Assembly: GCF_900142395.1 (NCBI RefSeq)
Contig: NZ_FRAS01000003.1
Location: 186,001 to 250,000 of the forward strand
DNA: 64,000 nucleotides
Direction: 5' to 3'
From: Hymenobacter psychrotolerans DSM 18569
GTDB taxonomy: Bacteria; Bacteroidota; Bacteroidia; Cytophagales; Hymenobacteraceae
Within the stretch, counting starts at the first letter, position 1, and each line of letters begins with the position of its first letter. Below the pieces are notes generated by a model. It searched no databases and had not been told where the DNA came from. It saw nothing but the letters and a program-made list of their open reading frames with translations. The translations under genes were made by a program, and so were the position numbers. Shown here one piece after another: positions 52,092-61,200 of the stretch.

Positions 52092-52430
52092 CTAGTCCAC
52101 TACCATGTCCACAATGGCCGTAACCACCGACAGCACAATACTAAAAATCAGCGCCGACACGAAACCATCCAGCTTGAAGCCGGGAATCAGGTAATCCGCA
52201 ATCATCACAATTACCGCGTTGATAACCAGCAGAAACAGCCCCAGCGTCAGCACAGTAATCGGGAAGCCGAACAACTTCAGGATGGGCTTCAGGATGGCAT
52301 TGAGGACAGCCAACACGATAACCAGTAGAATGGCGTCGCCGAATCCGCCGATGTGGGAGCCGGGCAGGTAAGCCGCCAGCACATAGGTGATGACGGCGGA
52401 GAGCAGGAATTTGAGAATGAAACCAACCAT
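52092..52430 (-). CDS. Phage holin family (PF04020) small membrane protein
   Basis: A 112-residue protein with four predicted membrane helices, MVGFILKFLLSAVITYVLAA at the start and AILKPILKLFGFPITVLTLG in the middle. The latter phrase is the hallmark of the PF04020 four-helix family. It is named after phage holins, but most copies are chromosomal membrane proteins of unknown function, and no phage genes lie nearby. ATG at 52430 was chosen over a GTG six bases earlier. Confidence 0.85.
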   Translation of the reverse strand: MVGFILKFLLSAVITYVLAAYLPGSHIGGFGDAILLVIVLAVLNAILKPILKLFGFPITVLTLGLFLLVINAVIVMIADYLIPGFKLDGFVSALIFSIVLSVVTAIVDMVVD

Positions 52431-52552
52431 GGACACGGGTAGCTAAGGTGAGAGAACGGGAAAAGAGAGTAAAACTGCCCGGTGTACGCGTCGCGCCGCG
52501 AAAAGGATAGAGCTTCCAGTATACTCGGCTCTACGCGCATCCAGGGCAGCCC

Positions 52553-53647
52553 CTATTTTTCCGCGCCCCGGTCCTGCAGGCGGCCCTGCGATACGCCCAT
52601 CCAGTTGGCCATGCTGTAGAGCAGGCGGGCGCCCACAATGGCGTTCCATTCGGTGTCGCCGGGGGCTACCTCGTTCAGGTCGCAGCCGATGATGGTACGG
52701 CCCGAGCGCACCACCGCCCGAATCAGGTACAGGGCTTCTTCGAACTCTAGGCCGCCGGGCACGGGCGTGCCGGTGCCCGGGCACAGCTTGGGGTCCAGTC
52801 CGTCGATATCGAAGCTTAGATACACCTTCTGCGGCAGTTGGGCAATGATTTTGCCGCATACCTTCTTCCACGACTTCTTGGCAAACCGCTCGTCGCTCAG
52901 AAACCGGTTGTGGAACATGGTGATGCGCCCTTTGCTGTGCTCCACCATTTCGGCTTCCTGCTGGCACAGGTCGCGGATGCCCACCTGCACCAGCTTTTTC
53001 ACCTGCGGCAGCTTGAGGGCATTGTACATGATGGAAGCGTGCGAAAACTCGAAGCCTTCGTAAGCCGGGCGCAAGTCGCAGTGCGCATCAATCTGCAGAA
53101 TGCCAAACTCCTCGTGGCGCTCAGCCAGGGCGTGCATATAGCCCAGTGGTGTGCTATGGTCGCCGCCGAGCAGCACCACGCCCTTGCCGGCGTCGAGGTA
53201 GGCCCCGGTCTTCTCTTTCAGGTACTGCAGCAGCGCTTCGCCACGCTGGTTGAGGCGCACAGGCACCGGCGAGAACTTGGCGTGCCCGGCTTCCGGCTCG
53301 CCTTCTTCCAGCCAGCCAATATAGCTTTCGGCCAGCGGGCGCAGGTCGCGGCTTTCGGTGGCCGTTTTCTCGTCGGGCTCTTCCATGGCCAGGCCCATGC
53401 GCCACGCCTCAGGCAGGTCCGGGTCATAGAGGTCTACTTGCAGCGAGGCGTCGCGGATAGCCGCGGGCCCATCGGCGGTGCCGCCCCGGTACGATACGGT
53501 GACTTCCCAGGGCACGGGCACAATTACAACCTGCGCCTCCTCTACCGTGAAGGGCAGGCCGTATACGCCGCCCTGCGAGTCGCCGAGGGCGTTGGGGTCG
53601 AAAGAAGCTAGTTTTTTCTCCAGAGCGGAGGGAACGGGAGTCGCCAT
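52553..53647 (-). CDS. Arginase/agmatinase/formimidoylglutamase family protein
   Basis: A 364-residue ureohydrolase. The two-manganese site is intact: GGDHS with Asp163 and His164, DAHCD with Asp187, His189 and Asp191, and SFDIDGLDP with Asp280 and Asp282. It hydrolyses a guanidino or formimino group; whether the substrate is agmatine, arginine or another cannot be settled. The family is used in polyamine or nitrogen metabolism. ATG at 53647 starts MATPVPSALEKKLASF. A -7 element lies 28 bases upstream. Confidence 0.9.
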   Translation of the reverse strand: MATPVPSALEKKLASFDPNALGDSQGGVYGLPFTVEEAQVVIVPVPWEVTVSYRGGTADGPAAIRDASLQVDLYDPDLPEAWRMGLAMEEPDEKTATESRDLRPLAESYIGWLEEGEPEAGHAKFSPVPVRLNQRGEALLQYLKEKTGAYLDAGKGVVLLGGDHSTPLGYMHALAERHEEFGILQIDAHCDLRPAYEGFEFSHASIMYNALKLPQVKKLVQVGIRDLCQQEAEMVEHSKGRITMFHNRFLSDERFAKKSWKKVCGKIIAQLPQKVYLSFDIDGLDPKLCPGTGTPVPGGLEFEEALYLIRAVVRSGRTIIGCDLNEVAPGDTEWNAIVGARLLYSMANWMGVSQGRLQDRGAEK

Positions 53648-53675
53648 AAAAGAGGAAAACAGGAAAAGAAACGTG

Positions 53676-53683
53676 CAAAAATA
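53676..53683 (-). promoter_or_regulatory. -7 promoter element (TATTTTTG) for the ureohydrolase gene
   Basis: On the minus strand TATTTTTG matches TAnnTTTG, 28 bases before the ATG at 53647. Confidence 0.5.
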
Positions 53684-53756
53684 AATAACCACTCCGTAAG
53701 GTCGGCGAACCGGACTCAGGAGTGGCTATGAAGGCGAGCAGTAGTGGCCGGCGCAG

Positions 53757-54389
53757 CTACGTGGCAGGCCCGCTCAGGAAATCGTAGGTGCGGATGATAT
53801 CGAGAATCTTCTCGAACGTAGGCCGGTCGAAAAACAGCATCAGCGGCAGCTCCACCGAGTTTTCCTTGTCGGAGAACTGCGTGATGACGCTGAAAATGAG
53901 GGGCTGCACCTGCGTATGGCCTTCCAGCAGATTGTGCAGCGAGTCGGCAATGTCGCCGCGGGGGGCGGTAGGCGGCGCACCGTAGATTTTGGCCTTGAGA
54001 ATATTGGCCAGCTGCGTCACGAGTGCTCCAGTGATGATATTGCTGATTTCCAGCAGCAGCGACTCCTGCATTTCATCAATGGCAATGGAGGCCGGCACAC
54101 TCATTCGGAGGCACACGCGGGAAAGACGCTGAATATGCTGCCCCGAAAAAAACATCAGCGTCGTGCCATTGAAGTCGCCCCGGATGTCGGACTGAATAGC
54201 TACGTTCGCCTGCTGAATTTCGCGCACCATCTCCAGAATACCGTTGCCGGGCATCAGGTCGAGGCTGGGAACTTCCAGCAATACTTTTTCCTGGGCAATT
54301 GCCGCAAATGAATCGGCAGCGCGGGCCAGTCCTATGTTCAGAATTTCACGGACGACGTCGCGCTCCAGTTCTGTCATGTGCAAGTCCAT
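53757..54389 (-). CDS. CheC/CheX-like chemotaxis phosphatase
   Basis: A 210-residue protein with two CheC-type active-site helices: EILNIG (Glu15, Asn18) near the N-terminus and EISNIITG (Glu114, Asn117) in the middle. Each E-x2-N pair is the phosphatase signature that removes phosphate from CheY-P in CheC/FliY/CheX proteins. It is the last gene of the che run, 65 bases after cheA. Its presence suggests that CheY-P decay is enzyme-assisted. The ATG at 54389 was chosen over a TTG nine bases earlier. Confidence 0.83.
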   Translation of the reverse strand: MDLHMTELERDVVREILNIGLARAADSFAAIAQEKVLLEVPSLDLMPGNGILEMVREIQQANVAIQSDIRGDFNGTTLMFFSGQHIQRLSRVCLRMSVPASIAIDEMQESLLLEISNIITGALVTQLANILKAKIYGAPPTAPRGDIADSLHNLLEGHTQVQPLIFSVITQFSDKENSVELPLMLFFDRPTFEKILDIIRTYDFLSGPAT

Positions 54390-54454
54390 ATATTTCAATC
54401 AGTTGGCCGAATTTCACTGACGAGCAGCTGGTTCGGAATCAGCATTACGTATTT

Positions 54455-56083
54455 TCAGAGCCGACGGGCTAGAAACAGTCGAGTTAAAGCAGGCACGTCC
54501 AGAACCAGACACACCTGGCCGCTGCCAAGCAACGTGACGCCACCGAAAAGTTCGATGATGTCAAGCGGCTTGCTCATGGGCTTGATGACGATGTTCTGCT
54601 GGCGCAGAAACCGGTCGACTATCAGGCCCAGTTTGCGGTTGTTGTAGTTGACGATGATGATGTCCTGGCGCCCTACCACTTCTGCGCGGGTGGCGGGCGG
54701 CAGCGGGCCGTCGCCGTTGTGCAGCAGGCGGCGCAGGCTCACCACCGGCACATTCTCGCCCTGCACCTCGGCCATCAGCAGCCCACCCACTACGTGCAGG
54801 TCGTCGGGCCACAACGACACAACCGAGTCGGTGTGCATGAGCGGAATGGCGTAGCTACGCTCGTCGAGCTCGAAGAGCAGCGCGCCTTTCACGGCAATGG
54901 AGGTGGGCAGCACGAGCGTAAACGTGGTGCCTTCGCCTAGCACCGACTCGACGCGCAGCTGGCCGCCCAACGAGTCGATGGCCAGTTTTACCACGTCGAG
55001 GCCCACGCCCCGGCCCGATATTTCGGTCACTTCCTTGGCCATGGAAAAGCCGGGCTCAAACAGGAAAGCCCGAACGGCGCTGTCGTCGAGCAGGCGGGCG
55101 GCTTCTTTGCTTACCAGCCCCCGCTCCACGGCCTTACGGCGCACACTTTCCACGTCGATACCCCGGCCATCATCTGTCACCTGAATCAGCACGTCGTCGC
55201 GCTCCGTCTGGGCCGAAAGCACCAGCTGGCCCTGGACGGGTTTGCCGGCTTTTTCCCGTTCGGCCGGCGTTTCGAACCCGTGGCTTACGGCATTGCGCAC
55301 CAGATGCAGCAGGGCATCGGTGATGATCTGCAGAATGTTGCGGTCAATCTGGATATCCTGGCCGCTCAGGGTCAGTTCCACCTGTTTCTGCTCGGCACTG
55401 GCCACGTCGCGCACTACCCGCGGAAACTTGTTCAGCAGGGTTCCCACGTTCACCAACCGGGCATCCATCACGGAATACTGCAGCTCGTCGGTGATGCGGA
55501 ACAGGTGGGCCGCTGCGCTTTGCAGGGCAGAGTTGCCGATTTCCTGACTTAGCGTCAGAATCCGGTCCCGGTCAATTATCAGCTCGCCTACCAGATTGAG
55601 CAGGTGGTCGAGCTTCTTGATCTGGATATAGACCAGATCCGATAGTTCCAGCTTGCGGTTGGCGTCCTCGTCGGCGGTTTCACCATCCAGCACCGGCTCT
55701 TCGCCTCGTACCAGCCGGTCCAGGTTGTCGAGCAACGCAGTGCTTTCGGGCAGGTCCTGGTCGTCGCCGACGGCCCGAATCATGGCCCCAATCGTGTCTA
55801 CGCCGGTGAAGAGCACCGTAGCCAGGCTGCCGCTGAATTCCTTTTCCTTGCTGCGGATCAGCCCGAAAATGGTTTCCATGTGGTGGGCCACCTCTCCAAT
55901 GGAGTTGAAGCCCATAGCCCGGGAGTTGGACTTGAGGTTGTGCATGAGCCGGAAAAGCTCATTCAGCGCATCTTGGTCTTGCGGATTGCGTTCCAGCTCG
56001 CTGATGTGGCGGCTCATGGCGTCGTAGGCTTCCAGCGCCTCGGCCATGTAGATTTCCCGGTATTCCTGCTCGCGTGATTTCAT
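54455..56083 (-). CDS. cheA: Chemotaxis histidine kinase CheA
   Basis: A 542-residue CheA. The HPt domain spans about 1-100 with His48 in LFRLMHNLKSNSRAMGF. Next come a dimerisation helix pair (about 130-190), the HATPase domain with NAVSHGFE and DDGRGIDVESVRRKA, and a CheW-like domain at about 400-542. There is no separate CheY/CheB-binding P2 domain between HPt and dimerisation, so it is shorter than the E. coli enzyme. Its ATG overlaps the cheB stop (ATGA, 56080-56083). Confidence 0.94.
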   Translation of the reverse strand: MKSREQEYREIYMAEALEAYDAMSRHISELERNPQDQDALNELFRLMHNLKSNSRAMGFNSIGEVAHHMETIFGLIRSKEKEFSGSLATVLFTGVDTIGAMIRAVGDDQDLPESTALLDNLDRLVRGEEPVLDGETADEDANRKLELSDLVYIQIKKLDHLLNLVGELIIDRDRILTLSQEIGNSALQSAAAHLFRITDELQYSVMDARLVNVGTLLNKFPRVVRDVASAEQKQVELTLSGQDIQIDRNILQIITDALLHLVRNAVSHGFETPAEREKAGKPVQGQLVLSAQTERDDVLIQVTDDGRGIDVESVRRKAVERGLVSKEAARLLDDSAVRAFLFEPGFSMAKEVTEISGRGVGLDVVKLAIDSLGGQLRVESVLGEGTTFTLVLPTSIAVKGALLFELDERSYAIPLMHTDSVVSLWPDDLHVVGGLLMAEVQGENVPVVSLRRLLHNGDGPLPPATRAEVVGRQDIIIVNYNNRKLGLIVDRFLRQQNIVIKPMSKPLDIIELFGGVTLLGSGQVCLVLDVPALTRLFLARRL

Positions 56084-57159
56084 AGCTGCAGGGCACGGGC
56101 TGAAAAGGAACGGCTCAACCGTTTCTCCGGTGAGAGTCTGTCGAAGAAGGCAGCCTGCTTGGTGATGGCCGCCGGCAGCTGTTCCAGCGGCAGTACGGCG
56201 TTGGCCCAGCCATGCTGAATCACGGAACTAGGCATAGAAAACACCGCCGAAGAAGCTTCATCCTGCACCAACACAGTACCACCATGCTGCCGGATGGCTT
56301 CCGCTCCCAGCGTACCGTCGCGCCCCAACCCACTGAGGACTACGCCCACTACATTGCGACCTACAGTCAGGGCGGCTGAGCGCATCAGCAAATCAACCGA
56401 AGGCTCGTCGCCGGAGGCGCCGGACTCAGGTGTGAATTCCGTCTGCCAGGCCTGCCAGGGGCTATTGGCGGCCGGCTTCACCAGCAGATTGCGCCCGCCG
56501 GGGGCCACCACAATGCAGCCAGGCTCAAGAACAGTGCCCGGCCACCCGGCTACTACCGGCAGCGTGGTAGCCCGGCGCAAACGCTCTATAAAGGAGTTGA
56601 GGAAGGCCGCCGGCAAGTGCACAGCTACAAGCACCGAATAGGCAAGCGTAGCAGGCAGGCCGCGCACCAACTGCTCCACGGCGGCAGTGCCGCCCGTAGA
56701 ACCGCCTAGTATAACGAGCCCCGTGGAAAGACCGGGAATGGTAGCTACCGGCGCACGGAAAACCGTAGGCCGGGCTTTCACCTGCGGCAGCACCCGCCGG
56801 ACTTTCCGTAGCACTTCCGCGCCCCATTCTGTGGTTGTCAAATTGGGCCGGATGGTGTCGAATACGCCCCAGCGGGAGGCTTCGCGCAGCATGCCGGGCA
56901 GCGGATGCCCTTCGCAGTAAAGCAACGCCGGCACTGTGTTATAGCGGCTGAGCTGCTCAACGTCCCGCAGCTGCCCTTCCCCCACTATCACCAGCCCCGG
57001 ACGCAGCTGCCGGGCCAATGACAACAGCTCCGACGAACCCGCCCCGGCGCATACCACATGCAGATCCGGCTGGCTTTGGAGCAGGCGCATCAGGCCCAGC
57101 CGCAAAGCCGTGGACAGGTTACCAAGCAGAATAGTGAAAGAAAGGGAACGATCAGGCAC
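56080..57159 (-). CDS. cheB: CheB methylesterase with degenerate receiver domain
   Basis: A 359-residue protein starting at GTG. The catalytic domain (about 145-340) has the full triad: Ser154 in LGGSTGG, His181 in VAVHLPAAF, and Asp281 in SGLGRDGTLGAEA. Residues 1-125 resemble a receiver domain in length and order, but the acidic pocket is gone (LLGNLSTALR where an acidic pair is expected) and no Asp lies at the phospho-acceptor site (LVIVGEGQ). Catalysis is therefore probably not switched by CheA phosphorylation. It demethylates or deamidates receptor glutamates; no cheR is seen in the window. Confidence 0.9.
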   Translation of the reverse strand: MPDRSLSFTILLGNLSTALRLGLMRLLQSQPDLHVVCAGAGSSELLSLARQLRPGLVIVGEGQLRDVEQLSRYNTVPALLYCEGHPLPGMLREASRWGVFDTIRPNLTTTEWGAEVLRKVRRVLPQVKARPTVFRAPVATIPGLSTGLVILGGSTGGTAAVEQLVRGLPATLAYSVLVAVHLPAAFLNSFIERLRRATTLPVVAGWPGTVLEPGCIVVAPGGRNLLVKPAANSPWQAWQTEFTPESGASGDEPSVDLLMRSAALTVGRNVVGVVLSGLGRDGTLGAEAIRQHGGTVLVQDEASSAVFSMPSSVIQHGWANAVLPLEQLPAAITKQAAFFDRLSPEKRLSRSFSARALQL

Positions 57160-57243
57160 GAGAAAGGGAAAAGAAGCGGGCGGGCAACAGCCGGTAAGGT
57201 GATAACCAAGCCGTTGCGCTGAGTTGGTACGCTGAGAAAGCGG

Positions 57244-57615
57244 CTACTCTGCGGTCTGCAGGGCGCTGCTCACGATTTCCAGGACCTTCTCTTCCGAAAA
57301 AGGCTTCACGATATAAGCCGAGGCCCCACTTTCGAGGGCTTCATTCACAATTACTTCCTGCCCTACGGCACTGCACATCACTACTTTCACCTCCGGGTCG
57401 TTCTGGCGAATACCCTTCAGCACGTCCAGGCCCGTGTTGTCGGGCAGGATTACGTCGAGCGTGATGAGGTCAGGCTTAGCCGAAGCAGCCATTTCGAGGG
57501 CCTGCTGGCCGTTGGCAGCTTCACCCACTACTTCGTAGCCGGCATCGGTGAGCATATTCTTGAGCATCGTGCGCATGTAGAAGGAGTCGTCCACGATGAG
57601 GATGCGGTTTTTCAT
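57244..57615 (-). CDS. cheY: CheY-type response regulator
   Basis: A 123-residue single receiver domain. The acidic pair Asp9-Asp10 is in ILIVDDSFYMR, the phosphorylated Asp54 in LITLDVILPDNTG, Ser82 in VMCSAVGQ, and Lys104 in IVKPFSEEK. All switch residues are intact. It carries the phosphoryl signal from CheA to an output; no FliM-type flagellar switch is known in this group, so the target may be gliding or type IV pilus machinery. That target is inference. Confidence 0.94.
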   Translation of the reverse strand: MKNRILIVDDSFYMRTMLKNMLTDAGYEVVGEAANGQQALEMAASAKPDLITLDVILPDNTGLDVLKGIRQNDPEVKVVMCSAVGQEVIVNEALESGASAYIVKPFSEEKVLEIVSSALQTAE

Positions 57616-57705
57616 AGTAAGCGGTTCAAAAATCGAGGGGAAATGAAAAAGAAGGGATACTGAACTGAAAGCTGAGCCTTGTACGCGTGGTAGCGGGCAA
57701 AGATG

Positions 57706-58209
57706 TTAGCGGGGCTGGAGCTGCATTATCTCCGTAGGAGTAAGCAGCTTCAGCATGTCCAGTACGATGATGATGCGGCCATCTATTTTGGCAATTCCCT
57801 CAATGTATTTGTCGTTGATGTTGATGTCCTGGATGAATTCCGGGGCTTTTTCGATAATGGAAACCGGCACCGACAACGGCTGGGGCACCTCGCGCACCAC
57901 AATTCCGATGGTGTAGTCTTTTGCCTCAATGGCCAGCGTATACGACAGCGCCGGTAGTTCCTCATTGGCGGGCCGGAGCCGAAAACGCTCTTCCAGGTCG
58001 ATGATGGCAATTATGTCGCCGCGCAGGTTGGCAATACCTTTCACAAAGGGCGGCGTTTTGGGCATGCGCGCAATTTCGGGCGTCACGGTTACCTCTTTTA
58101 CCTGCTCAATGCGCAGGCCGTACTCCTCCTCGCCCAGCCGAAATACGATCAACTGAATGATGGTATCCGGCTTGTTTTTTTTGTCAACGGTCGGTTCTGC
58201 GTCAGCCAT
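57706..58209 (-). CDS. cheW: Chemotaxis coupling protein CheW
   Basis: A 167-residue CheW-like double beta-barrel protein: QLIVFRLGEEEYGLRIEQVK, FVKGIANLRGDIIAIIDLEE and VREVPQPLSVPVSIIEKAPE match the family, as does the later KIDGRIIIVLDMLKLL. It links the HAMP-repeat receptor encoded just upstream to CheA. It lies 74 bases after the receptor gene and 90 bases before cheY, all in the same direction. Confidence 0.93.
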   Translation of the reverse strand: MADAEPTVDKKNKPDTIIQLIVFRLGEEEYGLRIEQVKEVTVTPEIARMPKTPPFVKGIANLRGDIIAIIDLEERFRLRPANEELPALSYTLAIEAKDYTIGIVVREVPQPLSVPVSIIEKAPEFIQDININDKYIEGIAKIDGRIIIVLDMLKLLTPTEIMQLQPR

Positions 58210-58283
58210 TCGGCGGAAATAAATTTGGGGCGAGGCAGGCTAGAAGTGAAAACCTGCCCCGGCTCGAAGGTGTGCTGCTGGAG

Positions 58284-61200
58284 TTATTTGCTGGTTTTGG
58301 CTTTGGCACGGACTTTCTTGGCCGGTTTGTCCGCCGCTGTGTCGGCTGGTGTGCCAGCTTTGCCATTGCTGGCCGCCGACGCCGGCCGACGCTCCCGCAC
58401 CGACGTAGTGCTCGGGGCTTCGGGTGCTGCCGCAGCCGCAGAACGGGCGACTTTGCGGCCGGAAGCAGCCTTTTGGCCGCTGCCCGAAGGGGCAGTAGTG
58501 CGGCTGGTGCTTGCGGCCGTATCACTTTCAGCAGTGGTTTCGGCAGGGGGCGTAGCACGCCGCGGGGCCCGGACTGGTGCTGTTGCAGGCGCCGTAGCCG
58601 GCTGGCTGCGCACAGAGCGGCGCAACGGCAGCGGCTCGGGCTCAGGCTCCACATATTCAATCAGCTGGAAGTTGGAGAGGCCCAGCTGCAGGTCGTCGGC
58701 AATGTCGGTGAGGCGCTGGCTCGAAACAGTCAGCTCGTGCATGGAAGTGGAGAGCTGCTTGGCCGTGCCGGCCACCTGCTGCGTGCCGGAAGCCGTCTGC
58801 TCGGCAATGGCTACTACTTCTTCCACGTATTTCACCACGTCGCCGATGGACGTTTTCTGGACCTCGGTGGCCGTCAGAATGTCGCGGGAGGTGCGGAGCG
58901 TTTCGCCGGAGCTGGTGGCAATGTTCTTAAAGGCCGAGCTGGCCTCGAAGGTGGCGTTCTTGCCTTTCAGTACCCGGCCCTCCATGGTGCTGATTGCGGT
59001 GGCGGCCGACGTGGTATCTTTCTTTACGTCGTCTACCAGCGTCCCGATTTCCGAAGCCGAGCGGCGGGAGCCTTCGGCCAGTTTCCGGATTTCTTCGGCT
59101 ACTACCGCGAAACCACGACCAGCTTCCCCGGCGCGGGCGGCTTCGATGGCGGCGTTCAGAGCCAGCAGGTTGGTCTGCGAGGCAATGTCGGTAATCACGC
59201 CCAGCGACTTGCTGATGTCCTGTGAGCGGACCGACAGCACTTCGATGGTTTTGGCCGTCTGGGCCGCTGCCGCCGAAATTTCCTCCATGTTCTTTACCAC
59301 TTCCGCCACGGTCTTCAGACCAAGCTGCGAAGTCTGCTCACCCAGGATAGCCGCCTTGATACCGATATCGGCTTTGCCGGCGGTTTCCTTGGTGGCCTGC
59401 ATGATTTCTTCAATCAGCTTGAAGGCCTGGTCGGTCTTGAGAGCCTGGTTCTGAGCACCTTCGGCCATCTGCTGCATGGCCAGGGCCACGTCAACGGTTA
59501 CCCGGCTCATCTCCTGCCCTTTCGCCGCCATTTCTTCCGACGACGTGCCCACTACCTGCGACGAATCGTTGATTTCCGCCAGCAGGTCGTTCAGGGTATC
59601 TACGGCGAGGTTAAGCGCGTCAGCCATCGACTTGATGTCGCCGGCCGTCTGGATTTCCACCTGTTGCGTGAGGTCACCTTCGGAAATAGCCCGCACCACG
59701 CGGCTCACTTCCAGTACCGGCGAGGCAATGGATTCGAGCAGGTCGTTGAGCGTATCCACGATTTCCTTCCACGAGCCGCTCACGCCGCCTACGGTGGCGC
59801 GTTCGGTCAGCTTGCCTTCCACACCGGCTACTTTGGCCACGCGGCTCACTTCCTGCGCCAAGCGGTTCAGGTCGTCCACCATGCGGTTGATGGTGTCAGC
59901 CAGCTCGGCCACTTCGCCTTTGGCGTCCAGGGTCAGCTTCTGCGTCAGGTCGCCCTGCGATACGCCGGTTACTACCTTCACAATACCGCGTACCTGCGTG
60001 GTGAGGTTGGCCGCCAGCGTATTTACGTTGTCAGTCAGGTCCTTCCATACGCCGGTTACGTTGGGCACTTCGGCCTGGCCGCCGAGCTTACCTTCGGTGC
60101 CCACTTCCTGCGCCACGCGGGTTACTTCGCCGGCGAAGATGTTGAGTGAGTCCACCATCCGGTTGATGTTGTCCTTCAGGTCGAGCAGCTCGCCTTTTAC
60201 ATCTACCGATACCTTCTGGCTCAGGTCGCCGCGGGCTACGGCGGTGGTTACGTTGGCAATGTCCCGCACCTGGCTGGTGAGCGAGGCAGCCATGAAGTTT
60301 ACGTTGTCAGTCAGGTCTTTCCAGGTGCCGCGCACGTTCGGTACGTCGGCCTGACCGCCGAGCTTGCCTTCGGTGCCTACTTCGCGGGCCACGCGGGTTA
60401 CTTCGTCGCCGAAGGTGTTGAGCGAGTCCACCATCTGGTTCAGGTTTTCTTTCAGCTGCAACAGCTCTCCGCGCACGTTTACCGTCACCTTCTGGCTCAG
60501 GTCGCCCTTGGCTACGGCAGTAGCCACGTTGGCAATGTCGCGCACCTGAGAAGTCAGGTTGGACGCCATCGTGTTTACGTTGTCGGTCAGGTCTTTCCAG
60601 GTGCCGCTCACGTTTGGCACCGAGGCCTGGCCACCCAGGATACCTTCGGTACCTACTTCGCGGGCTACGCGGGTTACTTCCCCGGCGAAGATGTTGAGCG
60701 AGTCCACCATCTGATTGAGGATGTTTTTGAGGTCGAGAATCTCGCCTTTCACATCTACCGTCATCTTCTGGGTTAGGTCGCCTTTGGCTACGGCGCTGGC
60801 TACGTTGGCAATGTCGCGCACCTGAGAGGTCAGGTTCGAGGCCATGTAGTTTACGTTGTCGGTCAGGTCCTTCCAGGTACCCGACACGCGCGGCACGCTG
60901 GCCTGGCCGCCGAGTTTGCCTTCGGTGCCTACTTCGCGGGCTACGCGGGTTACTTCGTCGCCGAAGATGTTGAGCGAGTCCACCATCTGGTTGAGGATGT
61001 TCTTCAGCTCCAGGATTTCTCCTTTCACATCTACGGTCATCTTCTGCGACAAGTCGCCGCGCGCTACGGCCGTGGCCACGTTGGCAATGTCGCGTACCTG
61101 AAGCGTCAGGTTCGAGGCCATGTTATTTACGTTGTCGGTGAGCTCCTTCCACACACCGGCCACGTTCGGTACATCCGCCTGGCCGCCGAGCTTACCCTCG

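Noticed and set aside
52092..52430. Evidence for a prophage from the holin-family name
   Set aside because: No lysin, capsid, integrase or attachment site nearby; PF04020 proteins are usually chromosomal.
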